DNA of 64,000 bases from JAZKHE01 sp040385525 (GCA_040385525.1 JAZKHE010000002.1:992001-1056000); one strand, 5' to 3'; positions 8,403-18,085 are shown, counted from the first letter of the stretch. Numbers and translations are program-made. Notes: generated by a model from the sequence alone, not told the origin.

Positions 8403-9059
8403 ATGATGAAATTAAATTTTAGAATCACATTATTTTTTTTGATAATTGCTTTGTCAGCTAATGCTCAAAAAGGTACTTTTAAAAAAGGTTTTAGTGTTTT
8501 TTCAAATTCAAGTTATAGAAATATTTCAATAAATATTGATAATCCAAACATTAATAACGCAACTTTAAAAAGTAGTTTAAATACTTTGTATGTTTCAAAA
8601 CTTAGTATTGGAGCTGAATTTGTTGGCGAATATTTTTTTAAAGATAACTGGAGTGTTCAGGCAGGCTTAAATTATTTAAACAAAGGTTGGAGACTTAATC
8701 CCTACTATACTTTTGGTGTTCCTTTTAATACAAATTCAAATTTTCATTCAATTTTAGTTCCTGTTGTTTTAAATAATTATTTAAAATTAGGCAAGGGTGA
8801 AAAACTATTTTTAAAATCATCTGCTGGTTTTAGTGCTGATTATATTTTTAAAAATAATGCGCATGGTGGCTTAAGCACATTTAATAAATTCGGTTTTTCG
8901 GGTATAGTTGCTTGTGGCTTAAACTTAAGATTAAAAAATGGTAACGATGTTGCATTACAGCCTCAATGGATTTATGGTTTAAGTAACTTAAATGCAGATA
9001 ATAATTTTATTCAATATCATTTTTCTAATATTGGAATTAAAACAAGTTATAGTTTTTAG
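8403..9059 (+). CDS. Outer-membrane beta-barrel protein (PorT/OmpW-like size)
   Basis: A 218-aa protein with a signal peptide ending SANAQ and then alternating beta-strands ending with the aromatic terminus KTSYSF, as seen in outer-membrane barrels. Strands such as WSVQAGLNYLNKGWRL and LFLKSSAGFSADYIF fit an eight-stranded barrel with an extracellular region. Two adjacent ATG codons (8403 and 8406) make the exact start ambiguous. It follows the mini-lipoprotein pair without a gap, so all three products probably act together at the outer membrane. It converges with the GT2 gene with an 8-base gap. Confidence 0.78.
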   Translation: MMKLNFRITLFFLIIALSANAQKGTFKKGFSVFSNSSYRNISINIDNPNINNATLKSSLNTLYVSKLSIGAEFVGEYFFKDNWSVQAGLNYLNKGWRLNPYYTFGVPFNTNSNFHSILVPVVLNNYLKLGKGEKLFLKSSAGFSADYIFKNNAHGGLSTFNKFGFSGIVACGLNLRLKNGNDVALQPQWIYGLSNLNADNNFIQYHFSNIGIKTSYSF

Positions 9060-9067
9060 TAAATTTT

Positions 9068-9820
9068 CTAAAATCTTTTATTCTTAATTAAATACGAAAA
9101 AAAGTTAAACGCAATAGGAATGTGGTTTAGCGCTGTTGAGAAAAAGCCATAGTTTTTCACCATTATTTTAAAACGTTCTTGCAAGCCTGTTTTTATGTTT
9201 TGTCGGCTCATACCACCCACTTCAAACTTAGATAGTATTAATTTTGTGTTCACTATTTTTTTGCTTTTTCGCAGCGCATAAATTACCCAATCAATGTCTG
9301 CGCTAATTTTGTATTGCGTATCATAATTTTTACAAAGTGATTTTTTAATTAAAATAGACTGGTGACTCACCAGCATTCCGCGTTTAAAACTAAGCCAATT
9401 TAATTGTTCAGGCGTTTTTAATCGACGTAAACCAATAGCTTCGCCTTCCATGTTTATTTCTTGTGTTTCGCCATAATATACATCAGCATTGGCTTCGCAA
9501 GTTTTAAAAATATCGCTAAGTGTTTCGTTATTATAAATAATGTCTCCTGCATTCATAAACCAAACATAATCGCCTGTTGCCAAAGCCAAACCTTTGTTCA
9601 TGGCATCATAAATTCCTTTGTCGGGTTCGCTTTTCCAAATAGAAATTTTTGATTCGTTTTTTTTAATTACTTCTAAAGTATTGTCTTTAGATGCGCCATC
9701 AACCACAATGTATTCTATGTTTTTGTACCTTTGGTTAGCAACACTTTGCAAAGTAGTTTCTAGTCCTTCGGCATCGTTGTAAACAACTGTTATTATTGAT
9801 ATTTTAGGAGTAAAGCTCAA
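9068..9820 (-). CDS. Family 2 glycosyltransferase (WcaE-like)
   Basis: A 250-aa GT-A fold enzyme transferring a sugar from a nucleotide donor. Motifs: nucleotide-binding ISIITVVYND at residues 7-16, IEYIVVDGASKDNT, SEPDKGIYDAMNKGL, and WFMNAGD in place of the usual DxD, as in colanic-acid WcaE-type enzymes. The start is TTG 9820: the frame opens only four codons upstream and the next ATG would cut into the fold. It is the last gene of an FkbM-GT4-GT2 operon, 4 bases after the GT4 stop. The sugar and acceptor are unknown. Confidence 0.88.
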   Translation of the reverse strand: MSFTPKISIITVVYNDAEGLETTLQSVANQRYKNIEYIVVDGASKDNTLEVIKKNESKISIWKSEPDKGIYDAMNKGLALATGDYVWFMNAGDIIYNNETLSDIFKTCEANADVYYGETQEINMEGEAIGLRRLKTPEQLNWLSFKRGMLVSHQSILIKKSLCKNYDTQYKISADIDWVIYALRKSKKIVNTKLILSKFEVGGMSRQNIKTGLQERFKIMVKNYGFFSTALNHIPIAFNFFSYLIKNKRF

Positions 9821-9824
9821 GCTG

Positions 9825-11087
9825 TTAAATTAATGTTTTGTATAAGGAAATGTATTTTTCTGCAATCACTTCTTCGCTGTAATTTTCTACAATATAATTT
9901 CTTGCATTCTGTGCAAACGGAATGTTTTGTTCGTTTTTTAAAACGCTATTTATTCCCACAGCCAACTCATTTGCATTTTTTGCTTCGGCAATATAACCAT
10001 TAAAATTATGTTTTACCATATCGCTAATTCCGCCTGTGTTAAAGCTAACAACAGGAGTTCCACAACTTAATGCTTCTAAAATGGTGTTGGGTAAATTATC
10101 TTCTAAAGTGGGTATCACAAATATATCGCTCAGTGCATATACTTCTGCAATTTTATCTTGATTACTAACAAAGCCAAGCGGATTAATTTTAAGTTTTGGA
10201 TTTATTCCTTCAAAAATTTCGGGATTGTATTTTCCTAAAATAACTAATTCATTATTGTTGCAAAAGTTTTTGTCTTGCGACAAAGTTTGCAACGCTTGCT
10301 TAAAATAAATAAAGCCTTTACGCTCGTCTTCAATATTCATGGCGCCAAACAGAATATGCTTTTTAGCAGGATTTAATCCGTTTTTTGTTTTTAATTCTAT
10401 TTTATTTTTCGGAACAAATTTGTTGGTAGGAATTGCGTTGCCCAATGCAATTACTTTTTTGTTTTTTAGTAAAGCACTTTTTTTTGCTTCGTTGGCTAAC
10501 CAATTACTTGGTGTAACAATTGTAAAATTATTGTTATTGAATAAAAGTGTTTTTAATTTAAAATAAGCATTTGCTATATCGTTATCGGCAGGCGAATTTA
10601 AAAACGGACAATTTTTACATTCGGTTAAATAATTTTCGCAACCGTTGGAGTAATGACATCCACCTGTAAACGCCCACATATCATGCAAATGCCAAATAAT
10701 AGGTTTGTTTAAAGCTGCAATTTGTTGCAAGTTTTCTAAATTCAAAAAACTTAAATTTATCCAATGTAAATTAATTATATCGGCTTCTTGTAATTGTTTT
10801 ATGTTTAAAATTTCACTACCAAAATACGCTGTAGAAAATGTTGTAGTTAATTTTTTATTTTTAAATAGCTTATTAAAAATTGCGTATTCTGCCAGCATTT
10901 TTACTTTGTACGTTTTTGCAGAAAGGGTTGAGTTGTGTATTGAAATTACATTTTCGTCACGTGATAATTTTTCAGTAACAATTAACGAAGCTTCAATTCC
11001 TTTTTGCTGAACAGCTTTAAATAATCGATAACACGCAATTGCAGCGCCACCTTTTAAATCGGAGGTATTTACAAATACAGTTTTCAC
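9825..11087 (-). CDS. Family 4 glycosyltransferase
   Basis: A 420-aa GT-B enzyme of the polysaccharide locus. The N-terminal half has KGGAAIACYRLFKA and HLHDMWAFTGGCHYS followed by a cysteine cluster (CENY, CKNCPF), typical of a GT4 subgroup in Bacteroidota capsule clusters. The C-terminal half has the donor-site pattern EDNLPNTILEALSCGTPVV, with the two Glu of the E-x7-E motif. The start is GTG 11087, whose GTGA overlaps the TGA stop of the FkbM gene by 4 bases, so translation is probably coupled. The nucleotide-sugar is not predictable. Confidence 0.9.
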   Translation of the reverse strand: MKTVFVNTSDLKGGAAIACYRLFKAVQQKGIEASLIVTEKLSRDENVISIHNSTLSAKTYKVKMLAEYAIFNKLFKNKKLTTTFSTAYFGSEILNIKQLQEADIINLHWINLSFLNLENLQQIAALNKPIIWHLHDMWAFTGGCHYSNGCENYLTECKNCPFLNSPADNDIANAYFKLKTLLFNNNNFTIVTPSNWLANEAKKSALLKNKKVIALGNAIPTNKFVPKNKIELKTKNGLNPAKKHILFGAMNIEDERKGFIYFKQALQTLSQDKNFCNNNELVILGKYNPEIFEGINPKLKINPLGFVSNQDKIAEVYALSDIFVIPTLEDNLPNTILEALSCGTPVVSFNTGGISDMVKHNFNGYIAEAKNANELAVGINSVLKNEQNIPFAQNARNYIVENYSEEVIAEKYISLYKTLI

Positions 11088-11890
11088 TTAATTTGTTTTG
11101 CAAAAATATTTAACTGCAAATTTTTCTTTTTTTCGAAAACGCTAAATGGATTTGCTCCAGAATGTGCATTTAATATATGATATTGAAATCCGTTTTGAGT
11201 AAGTGTGTTTAAAACTTTATCTAAATCTTGCTTAACGTTTTCAAAATCGTGATACTCAATAAATAGATTATTTATTTTTTTTAGGCTTGTTCCGCAGTCA
11301 ATAATAACTTGCTTTTCGGCGCCTTCAATATCCATTTTTAAAAATTCAATTTGTTGTGTTTCAGCATCTAAAATTTCTTTTAATCGAACCGATTTTACTT
11401 TAACTGTATTAGCGTTAACTGAATATACCGAAGCTCCGTCAGCACCATCCGTAGTTAATTCAATTCCATTGTTATCAATCCAAACTGCAGCATTAATTAT
11501 TTCAACGTTTTTTAGTTTGTTGTAATTATTATTTTCTTCTAACACTTTTGCAATGTTTGGGTCGGCTTCAAAAGCTTTAATTGTAGAGTTTGGGTAATTT
11601 TCTTTAAAAAACAAACAACTTGTTCCAATGTTAGAACCGCAATCGTAAATAAGTGGGTTTTGATTTGTTGTAGTAAATAAATAATATTTTTCTTTAAAAA
11701 TTTCGCTGTATTGCCACACAAACGAAAGCGGATCGCAATATTTCATTTTGTAATTAGAGAATGAAATATAACCTGGCTCGTATCTTTTTTTTTCGCCAAT
11801 AAGAGCAGCAATTTTATAAAAAGTACGTGTTTCTTTATTTTTAATAAAGTAGTACAGGTTTTTAAAAGCAAGTTTAAGCGCTAAATTCAA
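11084..11890 (-). CDS. FkbM family methyltransferase (first copy)
   Basis: A 268-aa SAM-dependent methyltransferase. Motif I is YDCGSNIGTSCLFF, the acidic residue of motif II lies in AFEADPN, and the later FLKMDIEGAEKQVI block is the FkbM signature. FkbM enzymes O-methylate hydroxyls, often of sugars in polysaccharide loci, which fits the neighbouring glycosyltransferases. Start TTG 11890: the frame is closed by TAA shortly upstream, no ATG precedes the conserved region closely, and a -7 box lies 16 bases before it. It is the first gene of the operon. Confidence 0.87.
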   Translation of the reverse strand: MNLALKLAFKNLYYFIKNKETRTFYKIAALIGEKKRYEPGYISFSNYKMKYCDPLSFVWQYSEIFKEKYYLFTTTNQNPLIYDCGSNIGTSCLFFKENYPNSTIKAFEADPNIAKVLEENNNYNKLKNVEIINAAVWIDNNGIELTTDGADGASVYSVNANTVKVKSVRLKEILDAETQQIEFLKMDIEGAEKQVIIDCGTSLKKINNLFIEYHDFENVKQDLDKVLNTLTQNGFQYHILNAHSGANPFSVFEKKKNLQLNIFAKQIK

Positions 11891-11906
11891 TGTGTTTATT
11901 TTGTTA

Positions 11907-11914
11907 CAAATTTA
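11907..11914 (-). promoter_or_regulatory. -7 promoter box (TAAATTTG) of the FkbM-GT4-GT2 operon
   Basis: A perfect TAnnTTTG on the minus strand, 16 bases before TTG 11890, supporting that unusual start. Confidence 0.6.
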
Positions 11915-12004
11915 CTAGATTTAATAAAACTAACTAAATATTTGTGAAAGGCTTATCTACTTTGAATTTAATCTATTATTATTGTAGTTGAAAATTATAC
12001 AAGA

Positions 12005-12823
12005 ATGAGAAAGATTTTAAGATTCTTAAAAGGAATTTGGATTATAAATTTTGTACGAAGAGTGTACAATGCCATTAAATACAATCATTACAGGTTTGTT
12101 AATGCTATAAAATGGGGATTTACATCTAACGAAGACACTAATTTTACGTATCATTTAACGCCCGATAATATTTTGTACATGGCAAATACCATTGCAGTTG
12201 TTACAAAAACGGATTATAAGGAAGTTTTAAAATATATTAATGAAGCTCAAAATGACACATATTTGTCTGAAACGATTTTAAAAACTATAGCAAAATCAGA
12301 TGAACGAAAATTTGCAGATAAAGAAGTTCGTTTTTCAAAACGTTTAGGTTGGTATGCTTTTGTTAGAATAATGAAGCCTCGTTTAGTTGTAGAAACCGGT
12401 GTTGATAAAGGTTTGGGTTCTATTTTATTGAGCGCTGCCTTATTAAAAAATAAAAAAGAAGGTTTTGAAGGGAAGTACATTGGTACCGATATTAATCCTA
12501 AAGCAGGTTATTTATTAACTGATATTTATACCGAAGTAGGAAGTATTATGTATGGCGATTCTATTGAGAGTTTAAAGAAAATAAAAGAGCCAATAGATTT
12601 ATTTATTAACGATAGCGACCATTCATCCGATTACGAATACCAAGAGTACGTAACAATAAAACCTATTTTGGGAGAAAATGCCATATTGTTAGGCGATAAT
12701 TCGCATTGTACAGATAAATTAGCTGTTTTTTCGAACGAAAATGGAAGGAATTTTTTATTCTTTAAAGAAGAAACATTAAACCATTGGTATCCAGGTAGCG
12801 GAATAGGGATTTCTTATAAATAG
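12005..12823 (+). CDS. Class I SAM-dependent methyltransferase (Methyltransf_24-like)
   Basis: A 272-aa protein with a basic N-terminal region that may associate with the membrane or an acceptor. The Rossmann-type core includes RLVVETGVDKGLGSILL (motif I), YIGTDINPKAG (acidic loop), GDSIESLKKI and PIDLFINDSDHSSDYEYQE, followed by a late NSH segment. This pattern matches class I methyltransferases found in glycan and cell-surface loci. It is transcribed against its neighbours and is probably monocistronic. Substrate unknown; a sugar or sugar-nucleotide intermediate is the natural guess from context. Confidence 0.82.
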   Translation: MRKILRFLKGIWIINFVRRVYNAIKYNHYRFVNAIKWGFTSNEDTNFTYHLTPDNILYMANTIAVVTKTDYKEVLKYINEAQNDTYLSETILKTIAKSDERKFADKEVRFSKRLGWYAFVRIMKPRLVVETGVDKGLGSILLSAALLKNKKEGFEGKYIGTDINPKAGYLLTDIYTEVGSIMYGDSIESLKKIKEPIDLFINDSDHSSDYEYQEYVTIKPILGENAILLGDNSHCTDKLAVFSNENGRNFLFFKEETLNHWYPGSGIGISYK

Positions 12824-12867
12824 ATGTTAGCAAACTTTTTAAACTAACGTTTCTGTTTAGTATACTA

Positions 12868-13248
12868 TTATTTTTTCTTGTTTAACACATATAGCATTGC
12901 TGAAGAAATTGTACACATAACCAAAGCGCTTACAATTAGTGAATTTTCTTTTTGAGAAATCCCAATAAATAAATCGCCAACAAACATTACAAAAAAGAAA
13001 ATGTAAGTAATGCTTAGCATAGGTATTGATTTTTTAAAAGTAGCATAGGCAAAAATAAAACCAAGTGCAAATTGACGTGTAGCCCAAATGTTAGCTAAAT
13101 AAATAACTCCTTCAGCATTAAAATCTACTGTTTCTAAAACCGATTCTGGAGCAATAAATAAAGATATACTCACCATTATTTCGAGCAATGCAAAAATACC
13201 CGATACAATAAGTATCCATTTTGGCAATGATTTTTGAGTTTCTGTCAT
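12868..13248 (-). CDS. Four-helix membrane protein of the polysaccharide operon
   Basis: A 126-aa protein with four predicted transmembrane segments (about residues 12-33, 45-66, 75-97 and 102-121) and a short soluble loop (PESVLETVDFNAEG). It starts at ATG 13248, 16 bases after the O-antigen ligase stop, so it is the last gene of the flippase-Wzz-ligase operon. No motif allows naming it. Its position suggests a membrane role, but it could be unrelated to glycan export. Confidence 0.7.
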   Translation of the reverse strand: MTETQKSLPKWILIVSGIFALLEIMVSISLFIAPESVLETVDFNAEGVIYLANIWATRQFALGFIFAYATFKKSIPMLSITYIFFFVMFVGDLFIGISQKENSLIVSALVMCTISSAMLYVLNKKK

Positions 13249-13264
13249 ATTTGATTTTTAGAAT

Positions 13265-14707
13265 TTAATCAGCTTTATTTTTAGCAAAATCTTCTTTTTT
13301 ATAATACACATCAATAGAAACTAAAACGGCAATAAATCCCCAAAAGGGCAGAGCGGCTTTGTCAGTATCTAAAAAATTATTTAAACCACCATGTATAAAA
13401 TAAGTTACCAAGCCTAAAAAACAACACATTGCCATTCTTCTTAAATCGCCTTTTGGTAATTTTTTGTACAAATTAATGCCGTAATAAATTACAGTTAAAA
13501 TAATTCCTATAAAAGATAAAGAACCAAACACACCCGATTCTACAAGCGGACCAATGTATTCGGAATGTGCGTTTCCTTTATCACCAGCGTTAGTACTTAT
13601 AATAGTTTTGTCTTTTGATAATTGATAAGGTGCGTAATAAAAAGCATAAGTTCCTGGTCCCCAACCCCAAAATGGGCGTTCTTGAAACATTCTGAAACCC
13701 GCATACCATCTGTTTAGTCGCTCTAGGTTAGATGCGTCTGATGTTATGTTTGAAACCGATTTTATGTGTTTTGCAAAATCGTCGCTCGATTCGGTTTTGT
13801 TTTTTTCTATTTTACGTACAAAATTATCTTTAATTAAAAAACCAACGGTTAGCACAAACAATCCACCAATTACAAGTGTGCTAAACTTTATTTTAAATAA
13901 TAAAACAACGTACAATCCAAAAGCTAATATTAAACTAATCCACGCTGCTCTGGTGTACGATAAAATTGTAGCCACTGTAAAAATAAAAAGTACAATTCCA
14001 GTAAAAAAACGTATAGTAAACGATTCATTTTTATTAAAAAGAAAACCAATAATTACAGGAATGTACATTGCTAAAACGGCTCCGTAAATAGTGTGGTCGT
14101 TGTAAAATGGTGACATTACCCAGTTGGCCGATTTCATATCGAAACCATATTTTTGATGTTCATAGATTGTAAAAAATATAACACCAATAAAAGCAATAAT
14201 ATACAACCACATAAATCGTTTAAAATTAATTTGCGATTTTTTAAAAAGTTGTATCGATAAAAAATAAAAACAAACAATAAACCACAAGCGCGAAGCAAAA
14301 AATTTAAAAGATACTAATGGATTTTCGCTTGTAAAACAAGTAATAAATAACCACGCAGTATTTATAAGTATAGCAATTGTAATGGGATGAGTTATAATTT
14401 TTTTATCAATATAATTTCCCTGTAAAAGCTTGATAATAAACAAAAGAAGAATTCCTGCTAAAAATGGTTCGGTGGGTAAACTTATCGCAAATTTAAAATC
14501 GGTGTCTTTTAAATTGATAGCAAATGGCGTTGCAAAAATGATGAAGTACATCAATTTGTCAAGCGAAAAAAAATAAAAATAAACTAAAAGTAATGCAAAG
14601 GGTAGGGCAACTAAATAATAAATATCTTTTGTAAACAAAAAACAATTGCCTAACACAAACAGCAAGCTAAGTGCTGTTATCCATATCGATTTGTTTTTTT
14701 CTACCAC
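13265..14707 (-). CDS. O-antigen ligase / polymerase family membrane protein
   Basis: A 480-aa protein with ten or more hydrophobic helices. A large periplasmic loop in the second half carries the Wzy_C/WaaL signature (FWGWGPGTYAFYYAPYQL, then NAHSEYIGPLVESG). The family either joins completed O-antigen to its carrier (WaaL) or polymerises repeat units (Wzy); motif reading cannot separate the two. Start GTG 14707; no ATG precedes the first helix, and it lies 15 bases after the Wzz stop. It acts at the periplasmic face of the inner membrane with the flippase and Wzz encoded just upstream. Confidence 0.88.
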   Translation of the reverse strand: MVEKNKSIWITALSLLFVLGNCFLFTKDIYYLVALPFALLLVYFYFFSLDKLMYFIIFATPFAINLKDTDFKFAISLPTEPFLAGILLLFIIKLLQGNYIDKKIITHPITIAILINTAWLFITCFTSENPLVSFKFFASRLWFIVCFYFLSIQLFKKSQINFKRFMWLYIIAFIGVIFFTIYEHQKYGFDMKSANWVMSPFYNDHTIYGAVLAMYIPVIIGFLFNKNESFTIRFFTGIVLFIFTVATILSYTRAAWISLILAFGLYVVLLFKIKFSTLVIGGLFVLTVGFLIKDNFVRKIEKNKTESSDDFAKHIKSVSNITSDASNLERLNRWYAGFRMFQERPFWGWGPGTYAFYYAPYQLSKDKTIISTNAGDKGNAHSEYIGPLVESGVFGSLSFIGIILTVIYYGINLYKKLPKGDLRRMAMCCFLGLVTYFIHGGLNNFLDTDKAALPFWGFIAVLVSIDVYYKKEDFAKNKAD

Positions 14708-14722
14708 GTTAGTAAAAAAATA

Positions 14723-15751
14723 TTAAGCTTGTGGCTTAACTTTTTTAAAGTTCTCTAAAATAATAAGCAATATCAAGGCAAACAACATGGTTGAAACAAA
14801 AGATACTGCAACTATTATCCAACGAATTGGGTACGATTTTTTTTCGGCTTCAAAAGCTCTGTTTACAATAAACTTGCTCGGTAAATTTTGTTCGGCATCT
14901 ATTTTTGCTTCTTCGTATTTACGTTTTACTTCAGTTAATTGTTTTATTTGTTCCTCGTGATTTTGACTTAGCGTAATATACGCACCACCATATTTGGCAA
15001 GTATTTTTAATTTTTCTTCTAAATCTTTTACGCCAGCTTTGTTTCCTTTTGCAATTGCAATTGCATATTGTTCGTTAAAAACACTTGCTTGTGTTTCGTA
15101 ATCGTTTACGCCTAAATCGCGTAATATACCTAACGAATCTTGTATTGCTTTTATTTCTGCTCTTAAATTCCAATACGATTTTTCTACAATTTTTAAACCT
15201 TCTAAGGCTCTAGTCCTTTGTATTTTAGTTTTCATACTATCTAACAAATTCGATATTTCGTTTGCAATGTTAGCAGCCATTTTTGGGTCTTTATCCATTA
15301 CAGTAATTTCTACAGACATTAATTCTGTGCGGTCGTATTTTATATTGCTTTCGTATTCTTTAAATAAGTTGGTGTATTTAAATTTATCGTCTTCGTCAAT
15401 ATCGTAATGTTTTAGCAAATCAAATTTTTTGCAAATTTCACCACGAATATCATCTGAGTTAAGCATTTGCAACATTTGCTCGGCATCTTCTTCTTCACCA
15501 AATTTTAAAATATCTTCTTTACCACTATTGTTTTCGCTAATTAAGGCTTTTGCAATTGAGCTGGTTTGAGCAGGGAACATTACTACCGTAGATTTGTACT
15601 TCGGCGTTATCATATACGATGCAATACTCGATAATACAATTGACGCAATTCCAATTATTAAAAAAGTTTTTCGCCACTTAAATAAAAAAGCAATTAAGTT
15701 GGTTGAATCGAAATCGATATTGTTGTTTTGAGTTGAATTATTTTGTGACAT
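14723..15751 (-). CDS. Polysaccharide chain-length determinant (Wzz family)
   Basis: A 342-aa polysaccharide co-polymerase. Topology is typical: first transmembrane helix at about residues 29-50, the conserved TPKYKSTVVMFP segment just after it, a long alpha-helical and coiled-coil periplasmic region (about 60-300) and a second transmembrane helix near 310-332. There is no C-terminal tyrosine-kinase domain. Wzz proteins set modal chain length together with Wzy. It starts at ATG 15751, 40 bases after the flippase stop, in the same operon. Confidence 0.88.
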   Translation of the reverse strand: MSQNNSTQNNNIDFDSTNLIAFLFKWRKTFLIIGIASIVLSSIASYMITPKYKSTVVMFPAQTSSIAKALISENNSGKEDILKFGEEEDAEQMLQMLNSDDIRGEICKKFDLLKHYDIDEDDKFKYTNLFKEYESNIKYDRTELMSVEITVMDKDPKMAANIANEISNLLDSMKTKIQRTRALEGLKIVEKSYWNLRAEIKAIQDSLGILRDLGVNDYETQASVFNEQYAIAIAKGNKAGVKDLEEKLKILAKYGGAYITLSQNHEEQIKQLTEVKRKYEEAKIDAEQNLPSKFIVNRAFEAEKKSYPIRWIIVAVSFVSTMLFALILLIILENFKKVKPQA

Positions 15752-15791
15752 AAATTTTGTTTAAAAACAAGTTTACAAATATAGCAAAACG

Positions 15792-17234
15792 CTATTCTCC
15801 AAATTTTATTATATTATATATTGATTTAATGCTAACTAACTGAATGGTAAAAGCCCACAATACAGATGCGCCCGAAAAAATTAAGATTTGAATAATCCAG
15901 CTAGCGTTTAGCAAAGTGCATAAATAACCTGTAAAAGCAACACCTGTTACAAACGCTGTGAGCGTAAAAATTAGTTTATAATTGGTTTTAAATTTAAACA
16001 CTCTTTTTGCAATTACAACTTGTATGGCTGCTGTTATAAACTGCGTAATCATACTTGCAAAAGCAGAACCAGCGGCTTTGTATTTAGGTATTAAAATTAA
16101 GTTTAATACAATATTTAAAATCATTCCTGATGCTGCCATAATGTTTAGCTCTTTCATATTTCCGTTAGCAGTTAATAAAGTTCCGAAAATGTAAGTTGTA
16201 GATACAGCTAAAAAACAAGTCATTAAAAAACTAAATACAATAGCAGATTCCTCAATATGAAAATGATACATGGCATTCATTATTTCGGTTGAAAAAAACC
16301 AACCACAACCCACAACAATAACGGCCGGAAGTATTAAAATGGAATAAGAGAGTTTAACTAATTCGTCAATTCGTTGTTTGTGTTTTATCATTTTTGCGAA
16401 CATAGGTAAAAGCAAACCGGCAAAAAGATAAGCTATCATATTTGATGCATCTAATAATCTAAAAGCTTTTGCGTAAATCCCTGCTTGCTCTGCGCCATCA
16501 TCAAGCATTCTTTCAAGCATTACCGCATCAATTCTATTATAAAATGTCATTAACAAAACCAATATAGCGTATGGAATACTTTTCTTTAAAATCATTAAAG
16601 TAAAAACTTTATTAAACTTAAATTTTAAAGTTTTAGCATGACCAATTACTATAAAAAACGTAATTAATGCAGTTAAAAAATAAGCTGCTGTCTGTGTGTA
16701 AACAAACCACATCACATCCATTTTTTCGTTTATAAATCGACCATAAACTAAAAAAATGCAAATAATTATCATTATTAAGCGATCTAAAATAGAAACAAAA
16801 CTATCTGTTACAAACAGGTGTAGCCCAGCTATATTAGAACGTAAATACAAAATCATTGAAATTAAAAACTGGTTGAAGCCTAATATTAACAAGAGTTTCA
16901 TTAAGCGGTAATCGTAATCAACAAAAAAGCCAAAAATGGCAGTAGCTAAAATATACAAAACAGCCAACAACAATTTAAGCACAAATAAACTCGAAAAGTG
17001 TTTTGTAAGAAGGTGATTGTTTTGAGCAATATTTTTGTTGTTAAAATTGGTAATTCCAAAATCTAACACAATGTTTAATAAAAAAGAAAAGTTGTATAAA
17101 GCAAAATACAAACCATAATCTTGGTTACCAACTTTTTCTTGAATAACAGGTTCAATACCTAAAATCCAAAAGGGTTTAATAAGCAAGTTTAAAAATAGCA
17201 ATAATGCTAAGTTGATGATGAATTTTTTCTGCAT
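15792..17234 (-). CDS. Oligosaccharide flippase (Wzx, MATE/MOP superfamily)
   Basis: A 480-aa protein with about 12-14 transmembrane helices. Features of lipid-linked oligosaccharide flippases are the N-terminal helix pair, GNQDYGLYFALYNFSFLLN, and the DAVMLERMLDDGAEQAGIYAKAFRLLDA stretch in the middle. It would move undecaprenyl-linked repeat units across the inner membrane. Start ATG 17234: the in-frame TTG at 17252 sits inside the -7 box at 17250-17257. First gene of the operon with Wzz, the ligase/polymerase and a small membrane protein. Confidence 0.9.
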   Translation of the reverse strand: MQKKFIINLALLLFLNLLIKPFWILGIEPVIQEKVGNQDYGLYFALYNFSFLLNIVLDFGITNFNNKNIAQNNHLLTKHFSSLFVLKLLLAVLYILATAIFGFFVDYDYRLMKLLLILGFNQFLISMILYLRSNIAGLHLFVTDSFVSILDRLIMIIICIFLVYGRFINEKMDVMWFVYTQTAAYFLTALITFFIVIGHAKTLKFKFNKVFTLMILKKSIPYAILVLLMTFYNRIDAVMLERMLDDGAEQAGIYAKAFRLLDASNMIAYLFAGLLLPMFAKMIKHKQRIDELVKLSYSILILPAVIVVGCGWFFSTEIMNAMYHFHIEESAIVFSFLMTCFLAVSTTYIFGTLLTANGNMKELNIMAASGMILNIVLNLILIPKYKAAGSAFASMITQFITAAIQVVIAKRVFKFKTNYKLIFTLTAFVTGVAFTGYLCTLLNASWIIQILIFSGASVLWAFTIQLVSIKSIYNIIKFGE

Positions 17235-17249
17235 AACTAAATCAGGCTG

Positions 17250-17257
17250 CAAAAATA
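17250..17257 (-). promoter_or_regulatory. -7 promoter box (TATTTTTG) of the flippase operon
   Basis: A perfect TAnnTTTG on the minus strand, 15 bases before ATG 17234. It overlaps the alternative TTG at 17252, ruling that start out. Confidence 0.65.
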
Positions 17258-17285
17258 ACCAAATATGTTAATTTTATTGCATTTA

Positions 17286-18026
17286 CTATGCTTTAGAATG
17301 CGGTAAAAATAAAAAATTCTGACTTTTACCCGTAATTGGCTTGTCTAAATTAAATTTTTGCCAGGAATTAGTATTGAAATAATGAGCGGTGTAGCCTAAA
17401 TTAGTTAAAAAATCAATGCTGTTTTTACGATTTTCATTATCCCATAATTCAACATACAAAATAGGTTTATTGCGCTCTATGGTTAGCTTTGCGCCCAATA
17501 ATACTTCGTATTCAAAATTTTCAACATCAATTTTAATGGCTGTAATTAGCTGATTTTTATAGCTTTCAACATCATCAAGCTTTTTAACATCGATTGTGTA
17601 GCTTATTGCATTTTTGGTGTCTGTTTCCTTAATATTGGCGAGTCCTTGCATGGTTACATTATTTTGTACAGGCACATAAATAGTTGTTTTTTCGTTTGAA
17701 TTGCCCAATGCAAATTTTTCGAGCACAACGTTGTTCAATTTAAAGTATTTACAAACCTTTTCAAAAGCAGTTTGATTAAATGGAACAGGTTCGAAACCAA
17801 TAATTTTAGAATCTGGAAATTGTTTAGCAAAATGAACACTTATAATGCCAATATTAGCCCCAACATCAAGAATTAATCCTTTTTTGGTAATTTTTCCGAA
17901 AATAGAAAATAGTGGCTTTTCGTAGGCATCCCATTTTAAAAATTTAATTTTAAGTACCGAAAACCAAAACAAATAGTTTTGGAAACCTAGGGTGCGTTGC
18001 AGTATTAATTTTAAAAAGCTTTTCAT
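17286..18026 (-). CDS. FkbM family methyltransferase (second copy)
   Basis: A 246-aa SAM methyltransferase starting at ATG 18026; a longer frame from TTG 18122 would cross the promoter box at 18038-18045. Motif I is ILDVGANIGIISVHFA, the acidic loop is IIGFEPVPFNQTAFE, and the FkbM signature is TAIKIDVENFEYEVLLGA. It differs strongly from the other FkbM protein (11084-11890), so it probably modifies a different sugar position or substrate. It is followed after 51 bases by the flippase operon, which has its own promoter. Confidence 0.87.
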   Translation of the reverse strand: MKSFLKLILQRTLGFQNYLFWFSVLKIKFLKWDAYEKPLFSIFGKITKKGLILDVGANIGIISVHFAKQFPDSKIIGFEPVPFNQTAFEKVCKYFKLNNVVLEKFALGNSNEKTTIYVPVQNNVTMQGLANIKETDTKNAISYTIDVKKLDDVESYKNQLITAIKIDVENFEYEVLLGAKLTIERNKPILYVELWDNENRKNSIDFLTNLGYTAHYFNTNSWQKFNLDKPITGKSQNFLFLPHSKA

Positions 18027-18037
18027 TTTATAAAGGG

Positions 18038-18045
18038 CAAAAGTA
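18038..18045 (-). promoter_or_regulatory. -7 promoter box (TACTTTTG) of the second FkbM gene
   Basis: A perfect TAnnTTTG, 11 bases before ATG 18026. This short spacing implies a leader of only a few bases. Confidence 0.55.
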
Positions 18046-18085
18046 ATAGTTTTTAGTAATTTAGATTTTTTAAAACTCAAATTAC

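Noticed and set aside
17235..17252. TTG start of the flippase at 17252
   Set aside because: It sits inside the -7 box at 17250-17257; ATG 17234 is 15 bases downstream of it.
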